Source of the DNA: Gamarada debralockiae
Taxonomy: Eukaryota; Ascomycota; Leotiomycetes; Helotiales; Hyphodiscaceae
Reading direction: 5' to 3'
Assembly: GCA_002803225.1 (NCBI GenBank)
Contig: NXFV01000936.1
Span: forward strand, 1 to 56,414
DNA length: 56,414 nt
Shown: positions 34,792-46,522 of the stretch, piece by piece
Layout: the number at the start of each line of letters is the position of its first letter
Position numbering within the stretch: the first letter of the stretch is position 1
Notes under the pieces: generated by a model
What the model was told of the DNA's origin: nothing
The model's input: the letters and a program-made list of their open reading frames with translations, nothing else
Databases searched by the model: none
Position numbers and translations under genes: made by a program

Positions 34792-36791
34792 TACCAATGT
34801 TATTCTTTTTTGGATATTTAATTATTTAAATTGATTGGAGCAACCTTTATCAGACGACTATGATGCCGGTCACAGCGCGACACGTTCTGAGGTCGCCGTT
34901 ACAGGCAGTTTAACTTGGGGACAGCGCTTCTTATTCTTACTCTGCAGTGCATGTAGGTTAAAGTGGTTTTTCTCGCGTCACAGCGCTATAACAAATTTGT
35001 ATGGTTCGGCCTGTGCATTTGACAAAACTAGCCCCAAACCTAATAATTAAATCATACAGAAACCTGAACATTAAAGCTATGTCCCAGAAATGAACTCCCG
35101 TATCACTTTTCACTCTCGTATCACTCTTCACTCCCGTCACTCCAGTATCACTCTTCGCTCCCGTCACTCCTGTATCACTCTTCACTCTCGTATCACTCTT
35201 TACTATTGTATCACTCTTCACTCCCTGCCCCTCTCTCCTACTCCTAGGTTATTCGATTGCTCCATACGTTCAAAGAAGTCATCGTCACTATTATCTCTAT
35301 CATCTAGATCGATCGCAAAGGCAATAAGAGGAGGTTCTAACGCGTGAAACTTCTTCTAACAACCCTTCACTTGACAAAGGGCACCTTGCAAATAGCGCAC
35401 TGCCTTGTAGTTCCTTTGACTACTAATAGCTCCTCCCTAGCCGTCATTGCTCTCTTACGCTCAATTCTGCGATATCCTATGTCGCGTAAGACGCGAAAGA
35501 ACCCCCTGTGCGCGTTGCGGGGAGCTAATATTTTAGGTGCTTGGCATAGGGCTGTACGGCGCAGAGTAAGAGATATTCGCTAATTCTCGCTGCCACCGCC
35601 TTCAACCGCTTCTTCCCTACCTTGTGACAACATTCAAAGCCGCACGCATAGACTTGATCGATTTTGCATTGGTTAGTGCAAGTAATTATTCTTCCTATGT
35701 CTTCCTGTCCTGCTACGGGGCCAAAACAAGCTAATACATTGAGTGGAGGTAGCCACAAATACTGTGAAGCCCCCAACACGGAGAATCACGAACAGAGCCA
35801 CCAACTACAACCAACACAGGAAGCTACCAATAGGCACAAGCCAGCAGTTGGACCGATGCAATTCTCCAACACTGACTCAGTTGTGTTCCTTGTCTGAAGC
35901 CTTCTTCCCCTCTTGATGTCAATGTATGAGCAAGCTGTTTTTCTCTAACATGTTCCTCTCATGTAGATGTAGATATCTGAGTGTATTATCTCAGCTGACA
36001 GTGGTTTTCCGAGTTCCCGGCTCTTGATATTAACTTATTGTTACATTGCGTCCTGTGATAGTGGGCTTTTTTTCTCCTCTCTCCCCATGAATGCCCCCCT
36101 TCCGGTCTGTTAGCTGACAGCAACGACCAAAGCTCCTCTCTCAGAGACTCTCCCAATATTAATACCTTATTAGCTACAACGCATTCTTATTACGGTGACC
36201 CAATGCCTTCGGTATTAGTGGTAAGAGAACGTACATGTGTAATAGTCGTTTTAGTATTAGATTGAGTATTGTGTAGAGGTGGTTCTGCCATGCGGAGACA
36301 GGTAAAAATGGCAAGAGCCAAAATCTCCGCTCTGCAGCGATAGGCCAAGATAGTAGGAGGTAACATTACGACGCGCAGTGACGTTGTCCCTGCTATAATG
36401 TTGTGGTACATGTGGCGTGCGAGATAGCAACATACAGTAGAAATTTTATAAGAGACTTAGAATCTATTGCAGTTATTGAACTTGGTTGAGAACTACTCTG
36501 GATGCTCTGATATACACGCAGCGTACGTCTTGAGATGCGACTTCAGTGCACGCCTTTTGCCAAGGCCAATAAACCAAAGTGGCGTACATGCGCATGTGGA
36601 CATTCCGACGCACGCCCTCTGCAGGGCTCTGCGCTCCCATTGGCTATGTCTGCATGGCCGCAACAGGAAATGATAACGCAGCCCCACTTATCTCATTCAT
36701 CTCACCCATTTCTTCTATCTCAACGTCCGTACATCAATGTTCCGAATCGAACAATATCCCCTAATGTATTTCAGCAACCCTACACCAGGAA
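34792..36791. other. Intergenic with possible degraded coding remains
   Basis: Apart from the minisatellite at 35090-35228 no gene is supported. Minus-strand text at about 35600-35345 (frame through RGFFRVLRDIGYRRIERKRA and QCAICKVPFVK) followed by an acidic stretch (DLDDRDNSDDDFFERMEQS) at about 35330-35260 looks like an old coding sequence interrupted by stops. No family recognised; a degraded transposon ORF is possible. Confidence 0.3.
35090..35228. repeat. Minisatellite, 18-bp and 27-bp units
   Basis: Imperfect tandem copies of CGTATCACTCTTCACTCC, two of them extended by CGTCACTCC plus a variable AG/TG to 27 bp. About six units are visible. The minus strand would read as repeats of VKSDT and GVTG in an open frame, but nothing around supports a gene. 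Confidence 0.9.
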
Positions 36792-37596
36792 ATGGCACTC
36801 CGGCTAGGAATCGGCGACACCTTGACTCTCTGCAAGGGCGTGATAGATCTCTGCAGCAGAGGTCTCCACGACGAACCTGAAGATTCGCGTATGATGATAG
36901 CGGATATGTACCTGATGCGCTCGCATCTTCAATGTCTGTCGAAACAAATGGGAGACGAAAAGGACTTTGTATCTTCGAGGCCTGATATGTTCGTTTTCCC
37001 ATCTTCCCCGCCTTCTGGCCTTCACCGAGTGACAATTCAATAGAGCTCCCGCGATACAACGCTCTTTGGCACCCATCCACAAAGACTTATCGGAGATGAA
37101 ACAAATGCTGCATGAATGCAATAGCAAGCGCAAACCAAGTCTTCATATCGTGGATCGAGTGCGCTATCACGTGCTCTACAAAGCGAAGCTGGATAGTTTC
37201 AGAGAGAAGATTCCGGCGCATCGAAAGAGTATATCTGAGATGGGGACTCTGATTGATGCGCAAACGCATAGTGAAAGAAAGGCCTCAATTGTGAGGCTGG
37301 GATCGTTTCTCGAGGAACAAGAGGAGGGAAGGAGAAGAGAGGAGGAGGTTGAAGGTGGGAAGAGGGAGTTATTGCAGATTTTCGAGGAAGGTGTTGGTTG
37401 TAATGGGGAGGGTGTGAATACTAGTGAGATGTTGCAGCGTTTAGAACGAGAGTTGGTGGCGAAGGGAGGAGATGAGGGAGAGGTGAATGAACAGATGAAA
37501 TCAATTCGGAATGCGATGAAGCTCCACCTGGATCGAGAGGGACAAGTGGGAGTACAAGGACCTGAGCGTCTGCAATTAGAGAGATTTAAATTCTGA
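36792..37596 (+). CDS. Fungal STAND/NLR N-terminal-like protein
   Basis: Exons 36792-36988 and 37044-37596 with a 55-bp GT-AG intron give 249 aa. The N-terminus (ALRLGIGDTLTLCKGVIDLC) resembles the amphipathic first helix of fungal N-terminal domains found in STAND proteins and HeLo-type effectors, followed by helices with IQRSLAPIHKDLSEMKQML and YKAKLDSFREKIPAHRKSI. A Glu/Arg-rich coiled coil follows (QEEGRRREEEVEGGKREL) near residues 170-190. No P-loop or repeat domain follows before the stop, so it is a stand-alone domain or a cut-down relative. Function unknown; the NLR-type link is inference from likeness only. Confidence 0.55.
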
Positions 37597-37943
37597 ATCA
37601 AGCCTATAAACCTTGGCTTTGTTTGAGTAATCGAGATACTCCTGTGATGGATGCTGTCGTGATGTTGTACTCCTATCGATGAGATTTCTTTGGTTTTTTA
37701 CTTCGAAAGGCGGCCGTCGGGCTTAATCCTTATCCGATCCAAAATTAAATTAAGGTTTCGGAGCTGCCTCTTTTAGGGAGATGTGGACTGTGACATCCCT
37801 GACTCGATAGCCCGGAGTCAAAGTGTTCCCCTAAGCCACCACCATCTTAAGCGAAGAGACGACGCGTCCCAAAGCGAAGGCAAGGACAAATGCTTCCGTC
37901 CTCTTAGATAAGGAGACCTAGGCACAAACTTGGTCATGATACA
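37597..37943. other. Short intergenic region before the methyltransferase
   Basis: No gene. Contains the 5' region of the LaeA-like gene. Confidence 0.4.
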
Positions 37944-39430
37944 ATGAGTAACAATCTACATGAAGAGGAAGAGCCGATCGTGCAGCCGGAGGTGAGTGCA
38001 GACAGGAGAGGGGTTCCTTGTCAGAGGCCGGGTGGGGTTGAAAGACAAGCGCTTACGTGCGACTAGGTGAGTTTTGATGGAGATTCAGCTTTCGGCGGGG
38101 TAGGTACTCATTTTCCATTCGAGTTCATGAGATCCTAATGAGAGCAGTCCGATACATCATCGACGTATACGATATCCTCGAGCATTTTTCGATACAGGCA
38201 AGAAAACGGGAGATCGTACCATGCCTACAAAGATGGAAGTGAGTGCTTCACAATTGTCCAGCGGTTGAGTACTAATTCCTTCCAGAGTACCTGTTCCCCA
38301 ACGACGAGGTGAGAATCATGGTTTGAGGCACCCCACAGTAGCTGACTTCGAGGAAAGCTGGAGAACAATCGTTCCAGTAAGTCAAGATCTCGACTTGCAG
38401 CGGAGAGTCTAACACAAAGCTAGATCTGGAACATCATCTATTTTTGTTGACGTTGGGTGGAAAGTTGGCTTTAGCGCCCGTGGGGGATCAAATCCATCGA
38501 GTCCTCGACGTGGGGACAGGAACGGGTCACTGGGCTATTGACTTCGCTGAGGAGCACCCGGAATCAGAGGTCAACAACATGATCATTCTATTATCTATCG
38601 CACTCGTACTGATACCTTTATTCTAGGTTATTGGCGTGGATCTCAGCCCGGTTCAACCAGTATTGTAAGTCCACGTCTCACGCCCAAGACTCTAGCCCTA
38701 ACATATGATTGCCAGTGTTCCTTCAAATTGCAAATTCGAGATAGACGACGTTGATGATCCCTGGACTTACGAACGAGGATTCAATTTTATCCATGCTCGC
38801 ATGATGAATCAGGCTCTAGATGACTTTCCAAAATTTTTCTGCCAAGCGTTTGAGTATGTAAATCCAGCTCCCTTTTTGACGTTCCCAAGTTAGGGCTTTT
38901 GGTACAAAATTTTGACTTGATTCAGCAATCTAGAAAGTGGTGGCTACCTCGAGCTTCAGGAAGCCCATATCCCTTGCCGTTCCGACGACGGAACTCTTAC
39001 ACCATATAGCGTTTTGTCGCGCTGGTGTTCGTTGATGCTAGAATGTGGGCGCCGTCTAGGACGTCCCGAGTCCGTGGCGCCCATCTGCAAACAGCTCATG
39101 GAAGAGGCGGGTTTTGTAGATGTGGTGGAGATACAGTTCAAGTGGCCCACGAATTCATGGCCTGAAGACCCTCACCTTAAGGAACTGGGCATGTGGCACG
39201 AGATAAATCAGAGACTTGGATTTGAAGCAGCCAGTCTCGCGTTCTTCACGAGGGTCTTGGGGTGGAGTGTGGAACAGTTGAAGGGGTTTCTTGTAGAGCT
39301 CAAGGCGTGTGTTGAGGATAGAAGTATTCATGCTTATTGGCCTATGTGGGTTCAACCGAATGACTCGTGTGCTTGAAAGGATGCTAACTGGAACTTTTCT
39401 AGATATGTTGTTTATGGCCGGAAACCGTAG
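37944..39430 (+). CDS. LaeA-like SAM-dependent methyltransferase
   Basis: Class I methyltransferase of the fungal LaeA-like group; LaeA itself controls secondary metabolism, while many paralogues act on unknown substrates. Ten exons: 37944-37991, 38067-38099, 38148-38238, 38286-38308, 38358-38376, 38424-38569, 38627-38664, 38716-38853, 38926-39345 and 39403-39430, giving 327 aa. Diagnostic features are YRQENGRSYHAYKDG joined to KYLFPNDE over the exon 3/4 splice, the SAM-binding motif I VLDVGTGTGHWAIDFA, VIGVDLSPVQP (motif II), ESGGYLELQEAHIP, and the C-terminal YVVYGRKP after the last intron. Exons of 19 and 23 nt are very small; each is needed to keep the frame and the family text. The first two exons are the least certain. 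It converges on an NmrA-like gene with 69 bp between stops. Confidence 0.88.
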
Positions 39431-39499
39431 TTCGAAATGAAATTTGGTGCTAAGAAGTCCAAAAAAAACCCCAACTTCCAGATTTCATTCATCTATTAT

Positions 39500-40661
39500 C
39501 TATTTCTTGGAGTATGGTCTGACCACCTTGCCGTCCAACAAATCCACCACAAACTCGCGGAATGTCTTCAGTTTGAGATCCGGATACAATTCCCTTGCAT
39601 TCAAATACCCAAGATATAATGCATATTCCGGGGTGTTGTCATTCCTGGCATATTTACTATGAGCGTATTGGGCCATATAGACCGCAATGCGATTCATCAT
39701 ATTTTCTGGCTCTTTGGCAAATCGCTCGGTAGCGTTCTCCACCTGCTCCTCCATATCCCTGACCGACACCTTCAAAATCACTCATGTCAGTAATTGCCCT
39801 CTTCAAATTGACTTGAACTTACAATATCCCTCTCAAGCTTCTCCCCAGAAACCTCTTCCATCAAGCTATAGATGTGATTCTCCGTAAGGACGTCACCGTA
39901 GCAGAAGACGCTTTTGTTCACAGTCTTCTCATCATCGATGATGCGCGCAACAAATTTCCCAACATCTTGCAAATCGGTGAGCAAATTTGGCGATTCGCCG
40001 TCACCGTGGATGGGAACTTTCATCTGGGGAAAGCTGGCGTAGTCAACGCGTCCGGATGGAAGGCGCGGGAAGGAGAGTTGGTACCAGTGACCGACGTCGA
40101 TGATGGTGTACGGGAGGAATAGTTTCTTGACATGGTTGATGACTTGTTCTTTCTATTTCAGATGAATTAGACGTTCGAGGCTCCGTTGAAAGGGATTTTA
40201 AGAACGTGACAGAAACGCACCTCATCTCTCACCATCATCACACCACCCGGTGGGCAAACTGTAGCAAAAGCACACGGCACAAAGCGCTTCACACCCGCTT
40301 TTTTGGCCGCTGTAGCAAGGCCCATCTGAGAGAGTAGAGACATGCCATCTATGGCACTTATCAAAACATCGACTCCCGAGAGAACACGACTCAAATCTTC
40401 GACAGGTTCCGTGATGTCGACGATGCAGATCTCAACGCCCTTCTCGGCGAGCGCTTTCACTTCTGGTTTCTCTGAGGAAGATGGGCGGACTAATGCTGTG
40501 ATATTCTGGATTAGTGGTTAGATTGAATGTTATGTTATGATTGATAAGATGAGGAATGAAGGGGGATAACGAACGAATTTCCCAGAGGCCAGAAGCCCAG
40601 TCAGAATGGAACCTCCTGTCTCTCCAGTGGCTCCAAGCAGAAGAACACGTTGGTGATTCAT
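39500..40661 (-). CDS. NmrA-like / isoflavone reductase-like NAD(P)-binding protein
   Basis: Atypical short-chain reductase of the NmrA-like family, which includes redox regulators such as NmrA and small-molecule reductases. Exons on the minus strand are 40661-40575, 40505-40221, 40152-39823 and 39769-39500, with GT-AG introns of 53-69 bp, giving 323 aa. The Rossmann dinucleotide motif VLLLGATGETGGSIL lies at residues 6-20; then ALVRPSSSEKPEV, VDVLISAIDGMSLLSQ, AAKKAGVKRFVPCAFA and a C-terminal substrate region with TIIDVGHWYQ. The catalytic Tyr-Lys of classical SDRs is not apparent, as usual for this family. The start gives the normal distance to the nucleotide-binding motif. Paired convergently with the LaeA-like gene. 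Confidence 0.9.
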
Positions 40662-42009
40662 TTTTAAAAATCTTCGATAAAAGGACGATGCACTCGTACA
40701 GAACAGCACTCGTTGACGGGGTCCCGTATTCCACTTTATAGACGTGGCTCTTGCCGCCAACTGAAGTCGATAGGTGTCACGTTCACTCTTTAATTTGGTA
40801 TTCCCTTTGCAGGTCCAGAAAATCCCGTGTCTAGAGTGGACAAGGGAAATAGGACGCGTGAAGGCTTTATTGAAGATTTTAGGAACCCCGAGGAGTTGCT
40901 TAGGCTGACTGTTCCTATTCCCGGGCTGTTTATTGGCTTAAAACATACGACCTGTAAGATTTAATTGGCTGAGCGTATACGACCCTAAATACCCGGCCGC
41001 CAATCAACGTAAGGCTGAATCCTCTACGATGCGGCCAAAGTCCTCTAAATCAATCCCAGGGTTGAATTGCGCGGCTGCTTGGCCCACTTCGTGACTTTGA
41101 CACTACGGGTCCCGGATATCTTTGCAGCCGCAAATTCGGATGCTTGCCAAGTAAGCTTAAAGGTAATTGGCGGAGCGAATACGAAGAACCGAGAGTTATG
41201 GTGTTTGTGGTACGAGTACGGACTTGAGAACCGCGGTCGGGTAGTTTCTCGGGGAGTTTTTCGACTCGTGAATGATTTTCACCTGGTCCGATGCCTTCTC
41301 CACATGCTGAGACAGCTCAAATTTTAATGGAAGATTGAATGGATAATTTTTTAAGCACGAATAATTTTATGGGGTGATTATGTATGCTCCAGTGAAAATG
41401 ATTCACGTTGAGCGTAAAGTCTGTAGGAAGTCACATCACTAAAGTGCCCAAAGGCAAATCTAACGGCACGTATGATGAAGTAAAAAGTGAACCAACTTAT
41501 GTCAGACACCCTCTGACCCATTACGTCGTTGGGGCTTGGATTGTCGTTGGGAGTGTGGAATATAAACGTTGAAACTGTAGAGATTAGTATTGACGCGATC
41601 AATATCACAGAGCGGCACTCACTAAGAACTTCCTCCACATTTCTAGAGAGAGTCTCTGAGACAAGGAATATTACACATGGTCTCATTGACAGGAGTTACT
41701 GTGCCAGAAAAGGTGCTACCACATAAACAGCTGCTATGTCATCGATTAGCCTCAAGACTAGAACTAACTTGCGTGGCTTCAAGAAACGTGTTGGCGAGAG
41801 GAAAGCTTACGACTTCTTGAGTTCAGAATAATAATATCCAGAAAGATTGCATTGATCGACACAAGCTGCGGATAATTGGAGGTCCCACGATTGATTGTCT
41901 TGGCACACGTCGAACTATTCGAGACCCCCGACCCATTCAAACTATCGGCAAAACAATCTAGGTATTCAAATGCAGATGCATTGCTCGGATTCTTCGGCAT
42001 GGGAGTCAA
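40662..42009. other. Intergenic between NmrA-like gene and GH3 remnant
   Basis: No supported gene. A minus frame at 41779-42009 continues past the GH3 stop codon and is read-through, not a gene. Confidence 0.4.
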
Positions 42010-44804
42010 TCAGGCAGGGGCGCCAACGAGGTCGAAATGGAACGTGAGCTTCGCATCAATGCTCACGGCGAGCTTAGAGGTGCCTGGGTAAAAGTATGAG
42101 TTGCCGTCTGTGTCCGTCCTCGCCAAGTTACCCAAGGTTACAGGGAGGGTAAATCGCTGCGACGGGTGAGGCGATATGCTGTGCAGACCACCGTACGAGA
42201 TGAGGTCTTTACTTGGGTATGGTGCTGGTCCTCCATTGGTGGTTGAGATAAAGAGAAAGCCGACATAATCAGAAGCAATGTTCGCACGCCCACCTGTGTT
42301 CTTCACGTCGATGGCAACATCGGCGAATGGAGCCAGGTTTTTGTAAGGTCCACCAGCCTGGCGGACCAGATCTTGGATAGAATAAAGGGCCAAGGAGTAG
42401 CTGCCTATGATAAGGAGAAGTTCGTGTAATGCAATCCGTACCCGGATGGGAGAACAGTCCCTTCATCATACCACTTGTAAGTTCGTCCAGGGTAACCACC
42501 ATTCAGTCTTAGGTCACATCTGGTACATTGTGACTTCACTGGTATAATTCACCGGATACTGCGTGATCGGTGACCTTCCAGCAACAGTTGCTTTCCCAGC
42601 GATGATGTCGAAAATGCCTCCCTCTTGGTCAGCATAGCTGGCCCACAAGATAGCTCTGACGTTTGATTTGCGAGCAGAACGCTATCATTAATTTGCCCTT
42701 CTCTGCACTGCACCACAATGAGAGGCTTCCTAGCTGGGCAAGCTGTGCGACGAGGTCGAGCTAGTTCCCTGGCCATATAATGGAACTCCGGTCCATGCGC
42801 TCTGCCTCAATCGAGGTGTCAATACTCCCAAGATATACGATATAGTCCGACTGACTGGCCACCTCGAGTTCCGAGGCAAAATCCACGGTACTGCCATTAT
42901 TGATAGCGGCCCCTTCGGCATAGCGACAGTTGAAAGATGTGCTTGGAATGCTTCGAGTGGCCTCACGAGATAGGGTGCAGTGCCTTGGTAATTGCGTTGC
43001 ATCTGCGTGGTTGCGTTCGCCTAAGGGCTAATAAGAGCAATATTGGAGGATAAATTCAGTAATGGGAGTTTGCCATCGTTCTTCAGAAGAGTATATCCCT
43101 CAACCGCTGCTTGGTAAGTCAGAGGCCTGGCTTCGGCTGTGTTGACGTTTGCCCATGACAGCGAACTGTATTCGGAAGATTCTTCGTCGAACCAGCCAAC
43201 TTGGAGAAGAGAGGAATAGAGCCGGTTCAGACACTTGTCAAGAGCGGCTTCGGTAGTCACATTGTATATGAGAGCGGAAGTCAGGGACGAGTACATGCTG
43301 CCACAATCCAGGCCGGTCCTAGGGTTCAGAGATACGGCAGCAGCAGTGGTGAGGCTGGAAGTATAATAATGACTGTCGTAGATATTTACAATAGCTTCGC
43401 AATCGGAAATAACCCAGCTGTAAGGTGCAGAAAAGCCCCAACTCTCCCGGAGAACGGTCTGTAAAAGATACTCATTTGCGCAGGAAGGGATACCGCCAAC
43501 AACACTGTACAGGGTCAGAACTTGGCAATCGCTCATGCTATCAGAGAAAGTAGAAGGCTTACTTGTATGAACACATGACACTGCCGCCCTTTCCATCCCT
43601 TGCACAGGTCTTGAACGGAGGCAGATAATACTCTGCGAGATCTTGTTGCGTAGGGTCGAGATCATTGCCATACCTGTCATTCTCGATACCGTAAGCAGCG
43701 TAATGTTTGCACGTTGAAATGACGAGTTTTCTCCGCTGGATCAACACCCCCTTGAAGGCCCGTTACAAGATTATACACCTAATATCTGAATATGGAAGGG
43801 ATCTTAACCGGGAGTCTCCATTCCTCTCCCCTATCGAGGATCTCGGAACAGGTTGATATTGGGAGTCCAGAAATCAAAGCCGGCGTAACCATAGTTGGCG
43901 AAAGCTCGTGCTTCCGTGTCAATGACAGTAGCAATCGAATGAACAAGAGGATCGTCGAATGCCGCTGAAGTCAAGATGGGCGTCGGAAAGCTGGTCGCGG
44001 AACTGAAGTTTGAACCGGCATACTGGAATTTGACACCGGGCATCCGGTAACCCAATGCAAAGCTTCGCTCCACCACAGATAAGGTGGTAATCCTAGGCGA
44101 GAACTCCCAGCTGCAGAATTAACAACATTCTAAACCTTTTCCGCTAGCGTCATAGCACTGATTGGTGCAGCAGCTCGAGCTGTGATGCTCAACGACGAGT
44201 TACAACGTTATTTGAGTACAGCGGGTTGATGAAACAGTTCGGCAGGAACGGCTTCACGGGGCTGACCGTGTTCGGATTGGCTGATTCCGTAGATATTGAT
44301 ACTAACAGAGAATTAGCCTTGGTCCTACTTTTACCAGGCAGGAGCTTACAAGTATGCCGCCCAATACTAGGCTATTGGATCACCAAGGCAAGTCTCGGAT
44401 AGAAGCAAGAGGACTCATTGGATTACACACCAGTGGGTCCAATAACATTGCCACAAAAACATTGGCTAACAAAATATCAGCATGCTTCCATCCCGATTCT
44501 AAAGTTGCTTTGAGACAGCCGAGTCACCTTTGATACTCAAGTCCGACATAGGAATACCCTGCAGCACCGCATTGACCAACACAATACTTGGGCGAGTTGA
44601 CTTGACCTGGGGTCAAGAAGAGTCCTAGAAGTACACGAGCGCCAGCCGGGTGAGTGTAGCACCGACATATGAATAAGTGAAGTTCGCGTTGCACGCTGGA
44701 AGACATATTTCTGTTGCCCTTTTGACGCTCAAGGCAAAGATCAGCGATTGTAGGGACAAGAAAACCGAGATGGTCGACAATGCTTCAAAGGACGAGAGCT
44801 TCAT
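42010..44804 (-). pseudogene. WSC-GH3 beta-xylosidase-type fusion, decayed
   Basis: Remains of a large secreted enzyme. From the 5' end: a signal peptide at ATG 44804 (MKLSSFEALSTISVFLSLQS); a WSC domain at about 44690-44340 (CYTHPAGARVLLGLF, KYCVGQCGAAGYSYVGLEY, then across a GT-AG intron QCFCGNVIGPTGV, ending in INIYG after a second intron); a linker; then a GH3 N-terminal domain (SAMTLAEKV, SRLGLPPYLWWSEA, FGFW-type AGFDFWTPNINLFRDPR), the ISTCKHYAAYG and DGKGGSVMCSY segments, the nucleophile Asp in YSWVISDCEAIVN, and an intact C-terminal fibronectin-like part ending FDLVGAPA at 42010. Lesions include TAG for Trp in DPRWGRG (43831-43833), TAA at 43804-43806, TAG at 44140-44142, TAG for Trp at 43021-43023, and frame changes in the WSC domain, after WWSEA and around 42500-42950. 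Most stops fit TG-to-TA transitions, as repeat-induced point mutation leaves. Confidence 0.85.
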
Positions 44805-46522
44805 GATGATGGGCAGTGGAGCGCATGAACTCCAACTCTGGCATAGCTCTTGCTTTATAACATGCTCGGTAAAAGTCTCCTCTGCCCATGAGAGTGATGG
44901 CCTTCAAAGACAAACCCCGATATGAAATTGGAGTCTTCGGCTGTTTAACATTCAGCCTCAACTTAACAGCACTGCGCAGTGGAAAGTGAGAAGATCAAGT
45001 TCCAGGGACGAAGGTATGGGCATGACTCGACGGTTAGCCGGCACTAGTCAGGCCTTCTCCCAGCGCTGCAAGTATGCAGGGAAAAAGCGAATGAAAGTTC
45101 TTCCGACTTCCACTATATTTGATAGTTGCTCAAAACTGTAGTATGAGGGTTGTTAAGATTAGGGTTGGTGTGCAGATGTGGAAGGACGCGAGGTCTTGCA
45201 AAATACGGCTGAGGCTTACTAGACTGCTTTTCTCTAGAAAGGCACTCATAGGGGGTGCAGATGGTAAAACGAGGATTGACCTACAACGGGATAACCCTTC
45301 TTTAGGATTGAATTGTTCAAAAAAAAAAAAAAGGTGGGTTTACGCTCATGGCGCAAGTCGCTTAGAGCTGCCCGCTATGAAAATGCCTCGCGCGACATTC
45401 CACGTAAGAGCGCGTAAATGCAGTCCCAATGACCATACTCTGAAAATATCCATGTCAAAAAGAACCAACACAGTATAGAATAATTATACTACAAGGTGCC
45501 ATTACGACAAGAATGAGCGAGCTGCATAAATGCAGACTAAGGCCCACACTCGGGTATATGCGGGGTAACGTAGGACCGTTCAGGTACAAAAGCAAACCGA
45601 CCATGCAACCTTTTTTTCGGATTCAAAGTTATTCCCTGGCCCCATAACTGCGTCGATCAACTCTCTCAAGTCGACCATGCTACTGGAGCGGATGCCAATC
45701 TTGATAGACGTTGGGGAACTAGCATTTACCCGGCTCCATGCTAGCTTTGGCCTCGAAGCTTTACTCACTTTCGCCAAGGGGATCATTGAAACTATCACCA
45801 CGTTGGACAGACAGACGCATTGGAATGAAGAGCTCCAACGATATAGCAGAACGCGGACTGAGGCTCGCCTGTGGGGTCTTCTTTACCCAAAATTGAAAAT
45901 AGCAGACGCAAGAGATCGGTAACAGAAGAGCAGCAAAACTGACCGATAGAGACACTTCAATGTAAAGTTCAAGGAAGCGGTTCAAGGACAGAATCCAGAG
46001 CGGAAAAGGTCCCCGCAAAGAGATGGACATCGCGTTGAGAGTCCTCGCTCTTTCATTGCCGTGAATGTGTTGTGACCAGATGCGTCTTCCAGACGATCAA
46101 CTCTCCTCTCACTTCCTCGCATCATTTGCAATTACTAGTTTCTCACCGTTTCATCATGGTATTGCTACTTGGAAAGTAGATGATTGCAACAGCAAGTCCC
46201 CTTCAACCCAAGGTGCGCACGCGACTCTAGCTATCTCTTGCGGTCAAGGAATACTTGGTGTCGACGCAGATACTCGTACTCTTACAGGCTTCCAACCGCC
46301 CTTAGACCGAGCAACTTGGCTCTTGTCTCTGAAGGGAGGAGAAGGGAAAGAAAATAAAGTAGATCCAAAGACGTTGGTTATTGCGAATGCGAAATGAGGC
46401 TGTTCATCTGCACCCACGTCCGTGACGCGCTAAAATTCCAAGGACCCCCCGTAATCGGCTGCTCATCAAAAAGCTTCTTTTCCCACCTCCCACTTTTCAC
46501 CCAACTTCAACCTCAGCAATCC
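44805..46522. other. Intergenic with two coding-like frames
   Basis: A plus frame at 45677-45922 and another ending at 46397 (ATLAISCGQGILGVDADTRT to LVIANAK) look coding by composition but show no start, domain or partner exon that I can defend. A 14-base A run lies at 45319-45332. Confidence 0.3.

Noticed and set aside
35090..35228. Regular short repeats that might suggest a CRISPR array
   Set aside because: Units are contiguous, vary in length (18 or 27 bp) and have no spacers; a fungal minisatellite fits.
41779..42009. Small ORF after the GH3 stop
   Set aside because: It is the in-frame continuation past the GH3 stop codon with no own domain.
45319..45332. A-rich run as the tail of a retroposed gene
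   Set aside because: No coding remnant of a known gene lies before it and no target-site duplication was found.
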